Origin: Tannerella sp.
GTDB taxonomy: Bacteria; Bacteroidota; Bacteroidia; Bacteroidales; Tannerellaceae
DNA length: 14,606 bases
Direction of reading: 5' to 3'
NCBI GenBank assembly: GCA_031272655.1
Contig: JAISTJ010000090.1
Location: 1-14,606 of the forward strand
In this document: positions 7,260 to 14,435 of the stretch, in pieces
Layout: every line of letters starts with the position of its first letter
How positions within the stretch are numbered: position 1 is the first letter of the stretch
Made by a program: the position numbers and the translations under genes
The notes under the pieces: model-generated
Told to the model about the DNA's origin: nothing
Database searches by the model: none
What the model saw: the letters and a program-made list of their open reading frames with translations, nothing else

Positions 7260-7293
7260 ACCCTGACAAGGTTTGTGAAAACCTTGTCAGGGT
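7260..7293. repeat. Perfect 15-bp hairpin between fimbrillin and DUF5119 genes
   Basis: ACCCTGACAAGGTTT (7260-7274) and AAACCTTGTCAGGGT (7279-7293) are exact reverse complements around the loop GTGA, a GNRA-type tetraloop in RNA. No T-run follows on the plus strand, so it is not a standard terminator. It sits in the 109-nt gap of a likely two-gene operon. It may protect or set the 3' end of the upstream mRNA, or be one copy of a dispersed palindromic element. Confidence 0.9.
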
Positions 7294-7317
7294 TAATTCA
7301 AATATAATTAATGACTT

Positions 7318-8538
7318 ATGAAACCGCTATTGATTTGCATAATCTTACTGTCAGCAACAGGATGTGTGATGGAAGCGTTGCCTGATTGCGGCGTGCAGAT
7401 TACATCTACTTCCGGCACGCTTGCGCCTGTGTATGTGGTTATTCACTGGGACGGGAAACCGGAACATACGCTGCCGAAAGGGATGACCGTATATTGGTTT
7501 CCGAGTGCGGGCACACTGCTGAGTTCCGATATGGGAATCGCCGGCGGACGAGAATATCTTGTTCATGATATTTATCACACTCTGACGCTCGATTTTTACG
7601 GCAATACGAACCTTTCGTTCCGCAGTAACGGCGCCCGCAGTGATTATGAGGTTTTTAACGTTCCTGCAACTGGGGTGTATAACTATACAGGTGTGATGCT
7701 TACGGGCGAAAAAACCGTGGCGGAAGCGTCAACTCACTTCTATTCGGCAGGCGGCGGTTATTTGAGTCATTCGGAGGAAATGCTGCGCCAACAACGTGAT
7801 TATGAGCTTGTTGATACGCATAAAACACTTACCGGCGATACCGTTACCGTACATTTTTACCCGAAGAATGTCCTGCGTGAGTTTACTTTCCTGATATACA
7901 ACATTGATGATTTGAGCAATATGCGCACTGCAAGCGGCGCAATAACAGGAATGTCTGCTTCATACTTACCTGCGAGGGACACAAGTCGAGAGTTTGCGTC
8001 GCCTAACAGTCTGGCATCTACGCCTTCCACGATACTGTTTACTAATGTGGAAGCCGTCTTGAACGGACAGACTAACCCGCGGTGGACGGAAGCCGACAAG
8101 GAACTTTTCACCGCCATGAACCCGCTGTGGGAAAGCTCTGATACGACTGAAGGCTGGACAGGCGACTGGCTGATAGGCAGTTTTTACACTTTCGGGCCTA
8201 TTGACCCCGATTTGCATCAGTTCCGCCTGTCGGTAGTAGCGATCAGCAACGGCAACAAGGCCTACATCGGCACGTGGGGAGAAGATGTCGGTCGCAGCAG
8301 GGAGGCGTCTGTCGGAGTGCAGATAGACAGCGCAATGAGTGTCAACGGCACTTTGGCCGAACAACTTGGCTGGCGCATCCGTAACGGCGGCTTCGATATC
8401 GTTCTCGGCAACGACAATAACAACCTGAAATTGCCCGCCGAAAACATTGATGGCAACGACGGCGGTATTGACGTGAATGTGGACGGGTGGGGCGATATAA
8501 TAGACATCAAGAGCAGGCATTCGCCGAAAAAACAGTGA
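7318..8538 (+). CDS. DUF5119-domain lipoprotein, fimbria-associated
   Basis: This 406-residue protein has a compact lipoprotein signal, MKPLLICIILLSATGC (Cys16). The body fits DUF5119: an early strand VYVVIHWDG, then the 'GMTVYWFPSAG' segment (positions about 59-69, the family's 'gMtv.fyP..G'). Later come REFTFLIYNIDDLSNMRTAS with GAITGMSASYLPARD, and near the end GSFYTFGPI and QFRLSVVAISNGNKAY. DUF5119 proteins commonly sit next to fimbrillin genes in Bacteroides and are thought to be accessory or subunit lipoproteins. No enzymatic motif is seen. The acidic Asn/Gly/Asp-rich C-terminal stretch (about 362-395, NDNNNLKLPAENIDGNDGG) may be a flexible or metal-binding tail. Its stop is 2 nt from the opposing recJ stop. 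Confidence 0.8.
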   Translation: MKPLLICIILLSATGCVMEALPDCGVQITSTSGTLAPVYVVIHWDGKPEHTLPKGMTVYWFPSAGTLLSSDMGIAGGREYLVHDIYHTLTLDFYGNTNLSFRSNGARSDYEVFNVPATGVYNYTGVMLTGEKTVAEASTHFYSAGGGYLSHSEEMLRQQRDYELVDTHKTLTGDTVTVHFYPKNVLREFTFLIYNIDDLSNMRTASGAITGMSASYLPARDTSREFASPNSLASTPSTILFTNVEAVLNGQTNPRWTEADKELFTAMNPLWESSDTTEGWTGDWLIGSFYTFGPIDPDLHQFRLSVVAISNGNKAYIGTWGEDVGRSREASVGVQIDSAMSVNGTLAEQLGWRIRNGGFDIVLGNDNNNLKLPAENIDGNDGGIDVNVDGWGDIIDIKSRHSPKKQ

Positions 8539-8549
8539 TATTACTGTTT
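8530..8549. terminator. Shared hairpin terminator of convergent genes
   Basis: AAACAGT (8530-8536) pairs with ACTGTTT (8543-8549) around GATATT. The hairpin covers the stop codons of the DUF5119 gene (8536-8538) and recJ (8541-8543). On the minus strand the stem runs straight into six T residues, so it is a plausible intrinsic terminator for recJ. On the plus strand the T-run is only three, so termination there would be weaker. Confidence 0.6.
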
Positions 8550-10268
8550 GACGCTCGGACGTATATCCTTGATCATCAGCTGAATAGATGTAGTACCGTT
8601 ATAGGTGTTTTCTTCCACCGTATAGCAGATGTCAATGCTGTTGCCTTTCTTGACGTATGTCTCGTATTCGCCCATCCCGAAAGCGATTGCGTGGGTGGGC
8701 GGCGCTACACTGCCGTCGGTTAGTTCGAGCTTGAGGTGAGTGCCGTCTTTGCCGACTATCCGCGAGGTGCCGTAATCTTTGACGTTGTAGGTAACGAAGA
8801 CCGGTTTCTCGTTTTCGGGTCCGAAAGGATTCATCCGTTTGAGGTCGCGCATGAGGGAATCGTTGATGTCTCGTAGCGTAATAACCTCATCTATATCTAT
8901 TTGCGGCACCATCTGGTCGGGAGTTACCTCTTCCGACGCTATCTTCATAAATCTTTCCGTGAACGCTTCGAGGTTCTCTTCCCGAAGCGACAGACCTGCG
9001 GCATAAGTGTGTCCGCCGAAATTTTCGAGCAGGTCGCGACAGTTTTCAATAGCTTTATACATATCGAAGCCTGTTATGGCGCGTGCGGAGCCGGTTATCA
9101 GCTCTCCGGATTTGGTCAGCACAACCGCCGGACGGTAGTATTTTTCCGTCAGCCTTGAAGCGACAATACCTATCACTCCCTTGTGCCATTCGGGGTTATA
9201 GACCACAATGCCTTTTTTGTCTTCGATATCTTTGACGTCGTCAATGATAGCGTTTGCCTCGTCGGTTATTTTGCGGTCCATCTCGCGCCGTTCGTCGTTA
9301 TAGGCGTCAATGTTGGCGCTTTTCTCGCTGGCAATTTTTTCGTCGCGGGCGAGAAGCAGGTCAACAGCTTCGCGACCGTTCATCATTCTGCCGGAAGCAT
9401 TGATGCGCGGCCCTATCTTGAAGACTATATCGCTGATAGTTACGTCTTTACCTGTCAGTCCGCAGGTTTTCATAATCCCTTTCAGCCCCAAGCTTGCGTT
9501 GTAGTTTATCTGCCTCAGCCCGTAGTAAGCAAGGATGCGGTTTTCGCCGGTGATAGGCACAATGTCGGAGGCTATACTGATAGCCGTCAGTTCGAGCAGG
9601 TTTTCAAGCCTGTTGAACGGGATATTGTTGCTTTTGGCGAACGCCTGCATGAATTTGAATCCTACGCCGCAGCCGGAGAGGTGTTCGTAGGGATACTTCG
9701 AGTCGGTGCGTTTGGCGTCGAGCACGGCTAACGCATCCGGCAGCTTGTCGTCGGGCATGTGGTGGTCGCAAATGATGAAATCAATGCCTTTCTTGTTGGC
9801 ATAATCAATCTTATCAACTGCCTTAATACCGCAGTCGAGCGCAATAATCAACTTTATGCCGTTCTGCTCGGCATAATCAATGCTTCGATAGGATATGCCA
9901 TACCCCTCGTCGTAACGGTCGGGGATATAGTAATCCAGCATCGAAGAATAGAGTCGAAGGAACCGATATACAAGTGATACCGCTGATGTTCCGTCAACAT
10001 CGTAATCGCCATAAATCAAAATCTTCTCGTTGTTGCCGAGCGCGCGATTGAGCCGTTCCACTGCCTTTTGCATGTCGGGCATAAGGAACGGGTCGTGCAG
10101 GTCCTCGAGCTTTGGACGGAAGAATTTCCTCACTCCATCGGACGTTGTAATACCACGTTGTACAAGCAAATGGCAGACAACAGGGTTTAGGCGTACCTCC
10201 CTCATCAGCTTCTCCTGTATGCGTAATTCTTCGTCCGTATGGGTTTTTAAGCACCATCGTTTTGTCAT
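8541..10268 (-). CDS. recJ: Single-stranded-DNA-specific 5'-3' exonuclease RecJ
   Basis: This 575-residue protein degrades single-stranded DNA 5' to 3' in recombination, mismatch repair and base-excision repair. It belongs to the DHH/DHHA1 phosphoesterases. Visible motifs are GDYDVDG (87-93, motif I, metal-binding Asp), ALDCG (143-147), and CDHH (167-170, motif III). Then come GPRINASGRM (286-295), the DHHA1 segment NPEWHKGVIGIVASRL (358-373), SARAITGFDM, and ENFGGHTYAAG (415-425) for substrate binding. A C-terminal OB-fold is at about 445-570. All catalytic residues are present and the length is normal. The AT-rich upstream region carries a -7 element. It stands alone, with porT upstream in the same direction after 154 nt. 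Confidence 0.97.
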   Translation of the reverse strand: MTKRWCLKTHTDEELRIQEKLMREVRLNPVVCHLLVQRGITTSDGVRKFFRPKLEDLHDPFLMPDMQKAVERLNRALGNNEKILIYGDYDVDGTSAVSLVYRFLRLYSSMLDYYIPDRYDEGYGISYRSIDYAEQNGIKLIIALDCGIKAVDKIDYANKKGIDFIICDHHMPDDKLPDALAVLDAKRTDSKYPYEHLSGCGVGFKFMQAFAKSNNIPFNRLENLLELTAISIASDIVPITGENRILAYYGLRQINYNASLGLKGIMKTCGLTGKDVTISDIVFKIGPRINASGRMMNGREAVDLLLARDEKIASEKSANIDAYNDERREMDRKITDEANAIIDDVKDIEDKKGIVVYNPEWHKGVIGIVASRLTEKYYRPAVVLTKSGELITGSARAITGFDMYKAIENCRDLLENFGGHTYAAGLSLREENLEAFTERFMKIASEEVTPDQMVPQIDIDEVITLRDINDSLMRDLKRMNPFGPENEKPVFVTYNVKDYGTSRIVGKDGTHLKLELTDGSVAPPTHAIAFGMGEYETYVKKGNSIDICYTVEENTYNGTTSIQLMIKDIRPSVKQ

Positions 10269-10337
10269 TATATATTGTTTTTTTTATTTTTTCCATCTTG
10301 AAAAGAATTTTTACTTCCTACATAGAAATTCAACTTA

Positions 10338-10345
10338 CAAAGGTA
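10338..10345 (-). promoter_or_regulatory. Likely recJ promoter (-7 box)
   Basis: The minus-strand sequence TACCTTTG matches TAnnTTTG. I could not find a TTTG -33 box at 19-21 nt. The predicted leader is about 64 nt and very AT-rich. It lies in the 154-nt gap between porT and recJ, so recJ can be expressed separately from porT. Confidence 0.45.
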
Positions 10346-10422
10346 ATCATTTATTTTTAATTTATATGTACTTTGATAAAAAAGTTGCATACAAACTTGA
10401 TTTTTATATATTATTAACAGTC

Positions 10423-11136
10423 CTATTCAAAGTTGAAAGTGATTACAACCATGCGTGTAGTGGCTTTAGAAAGGGCTTTTGTGTAGATTTTGTCCGGTTC
10501 GTTGGCAAGATCTTCACGGGTATGGTTCATCGCGTCGGGCAATCCGAACTTGAACTTGATTTCGGGGGCGAGGCGGAAGAAGGGCATGTAAAAAGTGCAC
10601 CCCATGCCAAATTCAAAGCCGTAATCAACGGGATTCATCAGTAGCGGCACGCCCCTTTTGCGCCCAAGGTCGAGCGCCCCGTAAATGCCCGCCAGCACGT
10701 ATGGACGCGAGTTGTTAAGCCTCATGGAGGAAATTTTCAGGTCGAGCGGCACCGACAGGTAGTTTGAACGGACATTGATGCGTTTTTCCTCTTCGCTTTG
10801 TATTTCTTTGAAATACACTGACTTATCTCCAAAATGAATGGTTGGCGTCAGACGCAGGTTCATGTAGGGATTGACGAAGAGGTCGCCGATGACGCCCACA
10901 CTGAAGCCGGGCGAGTAGGCGGGGATTTCCGCAAACCAGACCTCGCCGTTTTCGGCGGCGATGCCATTGTTGGTAAGAAGCAGATCCTGGGCATGAAGGC
11001 CTACGTGGAAACCAAAATGATAGAGCTTGTTGTCGGCATAAGGCTGATTCTGCAAAGCGCGTCTCTGCGCCTGAAGCTGGAGCGACAACAACGTGAAAGC
11101 AAGCATATATACTATGTTTCCGAAACATATTTTCAT
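10423..11136 (-). CDS. porT: PorT-family outer-membrane protein of the type IX secretion system
   Basis: This 237-residue protein has the signal peptide MKICFGNIVYMLAFTLLSLQ ending at QLQAQ. The mature start RRALQNQPYADNKLYHFGF, followed by YSPGFSVGVIGDL and RLTPTIHFGDKSVYF, is characteristic of PorT. SNYLSVPLDLKISS and RPYVLAGIYGALDL are typical beta-barrel strands, and the protein ends in FNFE. PorT (SprT in gliding species) is needed for export of proteins by the type IX system in Porphyromonas gingivalis. I chose the ATG at 11136 because it starts a proper signal peptide. The frame stays open to 11208, but that part overlaps the divergent ferredoxin promoter and has no signal-like start. 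No promoter of the TAnnTTTG type is visible for it. No other type IX gene is in the window. Confidence 0.88.
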   Translation of the reverse strand: MKICFGNIVYMLAFTLLSLQLQAQRRALQNQPYADNKLYHFGFHVGLHAQDLLLTNNGIAAENGEVWFAEIPAYSPGFSVGVIGDLFVNPYMNLRLTPTIHFGDKSVYFKEIQSEEEKRINVRSNYLSVPLDLKISSMRLNNSRPYVLAGIYGALDLGRKRGVPLLMNPVDYGFEFGMGCTFYMPFFRLAPEIKFKFGLPDAMNHTREDLANEPDKIYTKALSKATTRMVVITFNFE

Positions 11137-11196
11137 TATAAATAATAACGTTTGAAGTAAGAAGTTATTGCATAAGGCAAAAAAAACGGATTTTTG

Positions 11197-11227
11197 TTTG
11201 CAAATCAAAAAAAATGCGTTACCTTTG
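11197..11227 (+). promoter_or_regulatory. Promoter of the ferredoxin gene
   Basis: TTTG (11197-11200), a 19-nt spacer, then TACCTTTG (11220-11227): a complete match to the Bacteroides consensus. Predicted start is near 11233, giving a 28-nt AT-rich leader. It suggests strong constitutive expression. Confidence 0.85.
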
Positions 11228-11260
11228 CACCCGATTTAATGTTTTAAAATAAAAAAAATT

Positions 11261-11428
11261 ATGGCTTATTTAATCAGTGACGACTGTATCGCGTGCGGTA
11301 CATGTATTGATGAATGTCCCGTTGAGGCTATCTCAGAGGGCGATATCTATCATATTGACCCCGAAATGTGTACCGATTGCGGTACATGTGCTGATGCCTG
11401 CCCGACAGAGGCTATTCATCCTGCATAA
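11261..11428 (+). CDS. Small 2[4Fe-4S] ferredoxin
   Basis: This 55-residue protein starts at ATG 11261 and stops at TAA 11426-11428. It has two classic cluster-binding motifs: CIACGTCIDECP (residues 9-20, C-x2-C-x2-C-x3-CP) and CTDCGTCADACP (residues 37-48), with pseudo-twofold symmetry as in clostridial-type ferredoxins. All eight cysteines are present. It is acidic, soluble and cytoplasmic, and serves as a low-potential electron carrier for enzymes such as pyruvate:ferredoxin oxidoreductase. The exact partner cannot be read here. It is monocistronic by layout: a strong promoter lies upstream and a hairpin downstream. Its size makes it easy to miss in automated gene calling. Confidence 0.95.
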   Translation: MAYLISDDCIACGTCIDECPVEAISEGDIYHIDPEMCTDCGTCADACPTEAIHPA

Positions 11429-11453
11429 GAAGTTTTATGTTCAATGGTTATGG

Positions 11454-11490
11454 AAGAGCGGGACGGCAACAACGCACCTCCCGCTCTTTC
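11454..11490 (+). terminator. Hairpin between ferredoxin and nusB
   Basis: AAGAGCGGGA (11454-11463) pairs perfectly with TCCCGCTCTT (11479-11488) around a 15-nt loop, followed by TCTT. One wobble and one G-C pair can extend the stem. The T-run is poor, so this may be an imperfect terminator that lets some ferredoxin transcription continue into nusB, whose ATG is 20 nt downstream. Confidence 0.6.
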
Positions 11491-11509
11491 TTAAGAGAAG
11501 TTTTTTGAC

Positions 11510-12436
11510 ATGATTAATCGAATTTTGATACGAATCAAAGTGCTGCAAGTTATTTACGCATTCTACCAGAAAGGGGACAGCGATCTCAAAGTGGCTGAAA
11601 ACGAGTTGATGATGAGCCTTCGACGCACTTATGACCTGTATTTTTATTTCCTGCTGCTGATAGTGGATATCACCCGCGCCTATGAACGGATGATTGACGC
11701 CCGCAGACACAAGTACCGCCCTACGGAAGCCGAACTGCATCCCGACCTGCGGCTGCTTAATAACCGTCTCGCGAAGCAGATTTCAACCAATCAGGCGTTC
11801 TTGAAATATACGCGCGAACATGGCATTTCGTGGTCTAATGACGCCGAGTTTATAAAGAAAACACTCGAAAGGATCTTAGAATCAGATGTTTATAATGACT
11901 ACATAACCGGCAAGGATGATAATTACGAAACAGACAAGACTTTTTGGCGCGCTGTTTTCAAGCGTATAATCTCCGATAACGACGCTATTGATGATTATCT
12001 TGAAGAAAAATGTATTTATTGGAACGAAGATATTGATGTGGTTGAATCGTTTGTAATCAAGACTATAAAACGATTCAACGAAGATTCGGATGACTGGCAG
12101 GATCTTATCCCGATGTTCAACAATCAGGATGATTACGACTATGTTATCAAACTGTTTCGCCAAACGCTGCTTCATGGAGAAGAGTTTAGACAACGTATTG
12201 ATAATCACGCCAAGAATTGGGAATCCGAAAGACTTGCATTGATGGATATTGTTATTATGCAAGTAGCTATGGCTGAGTTGCTTAACTTCCCTACAATACC
12301 AGTTAGCGTTACTTTGAACGAATATATTGATGCGGCGAAATACTACAGTACACCTAAAAGCAGCGTTTTCATCAACGGCGTACTTGATGCTATAGTAGCT
12401 GAACTTAGAGACGAGAAACTTATTTTTAAAGATTAA
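11510..12436 (+). CDS. nusB: Transcription antitermination factor NusB (long Bacteroidetes form)
   Basis: This 308-residue protein binds boxA RNA with NusE (ribosomal protein S10) to prevent premature termination in rRNA operons. The conserved NusB fold is clearest at the C-terminus, about 235-300: NWESERLALMDIVIMQVAMA, then FPTIPVSVTLNEYIDAAKYY, then SSVFINGVLDAI. The N-terminus MINRILIRIKVLQVIYAFYQ is the family's first helix. At 308 residues it is about twice the length of E. coli NusB (139), the extra being a helical central region (about 60-200). This longer form is normal in Bacteroidetes. It heads the close-packed nusB-yajC-ybbR-coaE set, with 17 nt to yajC. Confidence 0.93.
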   Translation: MINRILIRIKVLQVIYAFYQKGDSDLKVAENELMMSLRRTYDLYFYFLLLIVDITRAYERMIDARRHKYRPTEAELHPDLRLLNNRLAKQISTNQAFLKYTREHGISWSNDAEFIKKTLERILESDVYNDYITGKDDNYETDKTFWRAVFKRIISDNDAIDDYLEEKCIYWNEDIDVVESFVIKTIKRFNEDSDDWQDLIPMFNNQDDYDYVIKLFRQTLLHGEEFRQRIDNHAKNWESERLALMDIVIMQVAMAELLNFPTIPVSVTLNEYIDAAKYYSTPKSSVFINGVLDAIVAELRDEKLIFKD

Positions 12437-12453
12437 CTAATATATTGATTATT

Positions 12454-12795
12454 ATGTATTTAAACGTATTATTACAAGGCTGTGTGCAAAGCGCCGGTTC
12501 AGGCGCCGAAGGCGGACAGGGAGGATACACAGGTATCCTGATGATGTTTGTAGCCATGGCGGCTATCTTTTATTTTTTCATGATTAGACCTCAACAGAAA
12601 CGTCAGAATGACCTTCAAAAGTCGCGTGAGGCGATGAAATCGGGCGATAAGGTTGTTACAGCAGGCGGCATTCATGGACGCATCAAGGAAGTTGACGCCG
12701 CTACCATGCTCATTGAGATTGCAGATGGAGTGCGTATTCGAGTGGACAAAGCGTCGGTTTTTGCTTCCGCTGAAGATATACCTCAACAAAAATAA
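12454..12795 (+). CDS. yajC: Preprotein translocase accessory subunit YajC
   Basis: This 113-residue membrane protein associates with SecDF and SecYEG to aid protein export. One transmembrane helix, GILMMFVAMAAIFYFFMI (about 27-44), is followed directly by the family signature RPQQKRQ (45-51). A small cytoplasmic beta domain follows, with SGDKVVTAGGIHGRI (63-77) and a C-terminal VRIRVDKASV. I start at ATG 12454. A TTG nine bases upstream is in frame but adds nothing family-like. It lies between nusB and the ybbR-like gene with short gaps (17 nt on each side). Confidence 0.95.
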   Translation: MYLNVLLQGCVQSAGSGAEGGQGGYTGILMMFVAMAAIFYFFMIRPQQKRQNDLQKSREAMKSGDKVVTAGGIHGRIKEVDAATMLIEIADGVRIRVDKASVFASAEDIPQQK

Positions 12796-12812
12796 CCTCT
12801 CAACCCGTTGAA

Positions 12813-13817
12813 ATGCAGCATAAAGCACTGACTGCATTGAAAAAGATTGTCGCCAAAACGATAATCGTTTTTAAAAGACAACAATGGAAAGAAATAGTGA
12901 CTTTTCTGTTTTTTCTGTTGCTCGCGTCTTCTTTTTGGCTTCTCGAACACCTGCAACAAGGCTTCGAAAGGAAATTGAGCCTTCCCATTCATTACAAAGA
13001 TATTCCGGCAACAATGGCTCTTGCCGATGATAATACGCAGAAAATCACCCTTTCCGTGAAAGATAAAGGTACTAAACTGTTTTATTATCTCTGGAAAGGG
13101 AACTTTTCGCCTATAGAAGTGTCTGTAAATAACCTCAAGAAACAAACAGACTCCACTTCGGTGCTGCCGGAAAATATGCTCAATAAAGCCATTATGAAAC
13201 AGCTGATCAGCTCAACAACGCTGCTTTCAATAGAACCGGAAGAACTTATTGTCAAGTATTTTCCCTTGAAAGAGAAAACCGTTGCAGTTGACCCTGTTCT
13301 GAATATCAGTTATAAAAAAGGATATAATATTGCAGGTAAAATTATAATTTCTCCTGCAACAGTCAACGTTTTTGGACGTGAAGATATTATTGATACTTTA
13401 AGAATTATTCAGACTAAACAGGTAAAACTCAACAATTTATCTTCTAATGCAGAGACTACCGTTGCTTTAGACTTGCCGGAAGGCGTTAAAAGCAATGTAT
13501 CAAAAGTGACAGTGGGCGTACCTGTGGGCGAGTTTTTTGAGAAAAGAGTTAAAATTCAGGTAGTTTGCAACGATATGCCTGCGCGTACAGTACTTCGTTT
13601 CTTCCCTACTTCTGTAACTGTAACATGCTATATCCCGGTTGCATCCACATCTGAATCACAAGGTTTTTCTAACGAAGATATTGAGATTGTTATACCGTTC
13701 AAGTCATTCCAACAGTATCGCTCAGTTGGCAAACTCCCTGTTTTACTTACAAAGAAACCGTCTTATGTCTTTAGTTATGAGGTTTCGCCTTCCGAACTCG
13801 AATTTAGTATTGAATGA
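12813..13817 (+). CDS. YbbR/CdaR-like membrane-anchored protein
   Basis: This 334-residue protein has a cytoplasmic N-terminus (about 1-25), one transmembrane helix (about 28-46, VTFLFFLLLASSFWLLEHL), and an external region built of beta-rich YbbR-like repeats at about 50-310. Recognisable segments are LPIHYKDIPA, LSIEPEELIVKYFPLKEKTV and GYNIAGKIIISPATVNVFG. 'SP..V.V.G' is the usual repeat signature. In Firmicutes such proteins (CdaR) regulate a diadenylate cyclase. In Bacteroidetes a homologue regularly sits between yajC and coaE and its role is unproven. The stop is 3 nt before the coaE start, implying co-transcription and perhaps translational coupling. Confidence 0.85.
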   Translation: MQHKALTALKKIVAKTIIVFKRQQWKEIVTFLFFLLLASSFWLLEHLQQGFERKLSLPIHYKDIPATMALADDNTQKITLSVKDKGTKLFYYLWKGNFSPIEVSVNNLKKQTDSTSVLPENMLNKAIMKQLISSTTLLSIEPEELIVKYFPLKEKTVAVDPVLNISYKKGYNIAGKIIISPATVNVFGREDIIDTLRIIQTKQVKLNNLSSNAETTVALDLPEGVKSNVSKVTVGVPVGEFFEKRVKIQVVCNDMPARTVLRFFPTSVTVTCYIPVASTSESQGFSNEDIEIVIPFKSFQQYRSVGKLPVLLTKKPSYVFSYEVSPSELEFSIE

Positions 13818-13820
13818 GAA

Positions 13821-14435
13821 ATGATAAGGATAGGCGTTACAGGAGGCATTGGAAGCGGGAAGTCGGTCGTTTGCCGACTGCTTGAGGTCTTTGGCGTGCC
13901 GGTTTACGACGCCGACAGCGAAAGCAAACGCCTGTCGGAGACGGCGCCTGAAATCATCGACGGCTTAAAGAAACTCTTCGGAGAGGATATCTATTGCGAC
14001 GGGCGGCTCGACCGCCCGCGCCTCGCTTCGTATATCTTCGCTAACGAGAAACTGCTTGCCAAGGTCAACGCCATCATCCATCCCGTAGTCTTCCGCGACT
14101 TCCGGCGCTGGGCAGTCGAGACAGATAGTCTCTCTCCAAGAGAGGCTATCTGTACAGGAATAGTCGCCATCGAAAGCGCCATCCTCTTCGAAAGCGGTCT
14201 CGACAGCGAGGTGGATGTCAGCATAGCCGTTACAGCGCCGGTAGAACTGCGCCTTACCCGCGCAATGCAGCGCGACAGCGCCTCCGAAGCCGAGATAATG
14301 AAACGCATGAACCGCCAAATGCCTGACGAAATAGTCCGCAACAAAGCCGATTTCATCATCCATAACGACGACGCCCGCCCCATCATCCCCCAGTTGGAAG
14401 CCATACTTCGCCGGATTTTAGATTTTAGATTTTAG
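13821..14435 (+). CDS. coaE: Dephospho-CoA kinase CoaE
   Basis: This 204-residue cytoplasmic enzyme phosphorylates dephospho-CoA with ATP, the last step of coenzyme A synthesis. The Walker A loop GGIGSGKS is at 8-15. The conserved PVYDADSESKRL is at 27-38. NAIIHPVV is at 83-90, and ESAILFESGLD at 118-128. The C-terminal lid region has LRLTRAMQRD and KADFIIHND. All key residues are present. Two oddities are seen. Residues 101-111 (TDSLSPREAIC) are encoded exactly by a 33-bp palindrome in a loop that appears longer than usual. The last codons, including the TAG, lie inside a heptamer tandem repeat (C-terminus ILDFRF). The ATG is 3 nt after the ybbR-like stop. Confidence 0.95.
   Translation: MIRIGVTGGIGSGKSVVCRLLEVFGVPVYDADSESKRLSETAPEIIDGLKKLFGEDIYCDGRLDRPRLASYIFANEKLLAKVNAIIHPVVFRDFRRWAVETDSLSPREAICTGIVAIESAILFESGLDSEVDVSIAVTAPVELRLTRAMQRDSASEAEIMKRMNRQMPDEIVRNKADFIIHNDDARPIIPQLEAILRRILDFRF
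14121..14153. repeat. In-frame 33-bp palindrome inside coaE
   Basis: ACAGATAGTCTCTCT (14121-14135) pairs with AGAGAGGCTATCTGT (14139-14153), 15 bp with one T-G, around loop CCA. It starts and ends exactly on codon boundaries and adds 11 codons between Trp97 and Glu118. ACAG recurs immediately after it (14154-14157), which could be a short target duplication. Its form matches the intergenic hairpin at 7260-7293 (15-bp arms, 3-4-nt loop) but the sequence differs. Confidence 0.85.

Noticed and set aside
7966..8520. Minus-strand open frame of 184 codons inside the DUF5119 gene
   Set aside because: The opposite strand encodes a protein with a clear signal peptide and family motifs. This frame has neither.
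9183..9731. Long plus-strand open frame antisense to recJ (182 codons)
   Set aside because: It lies wholly within the conserved recJ gene, the product resembles no family, and it has no promoter. It is a by-product of recJ codon use.
10378..10398. Possible porT terminator (AAGTT/AACTT with six T on the minus strand)
   Set aside because: The stem is only 5 bp and AT-rich, too weak to call against this background.
10030..10644. Plus-strand open frame of 204 codons spanning the recJ start and porT end
   Set aside because: It overlaps two well-supported genes in antisense, and the product has no recognisable features.
11137..11208. N-terminal extension of PorT
   Set aside because: The extension precedes a complete signal peptide starting at 11136 and overlaps the divergent ferredoxin promoter.
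12445..12453. TTG start for YajC
   Set aside because: ATG 12454 gives the usual family start, and the three extra residues have no support.
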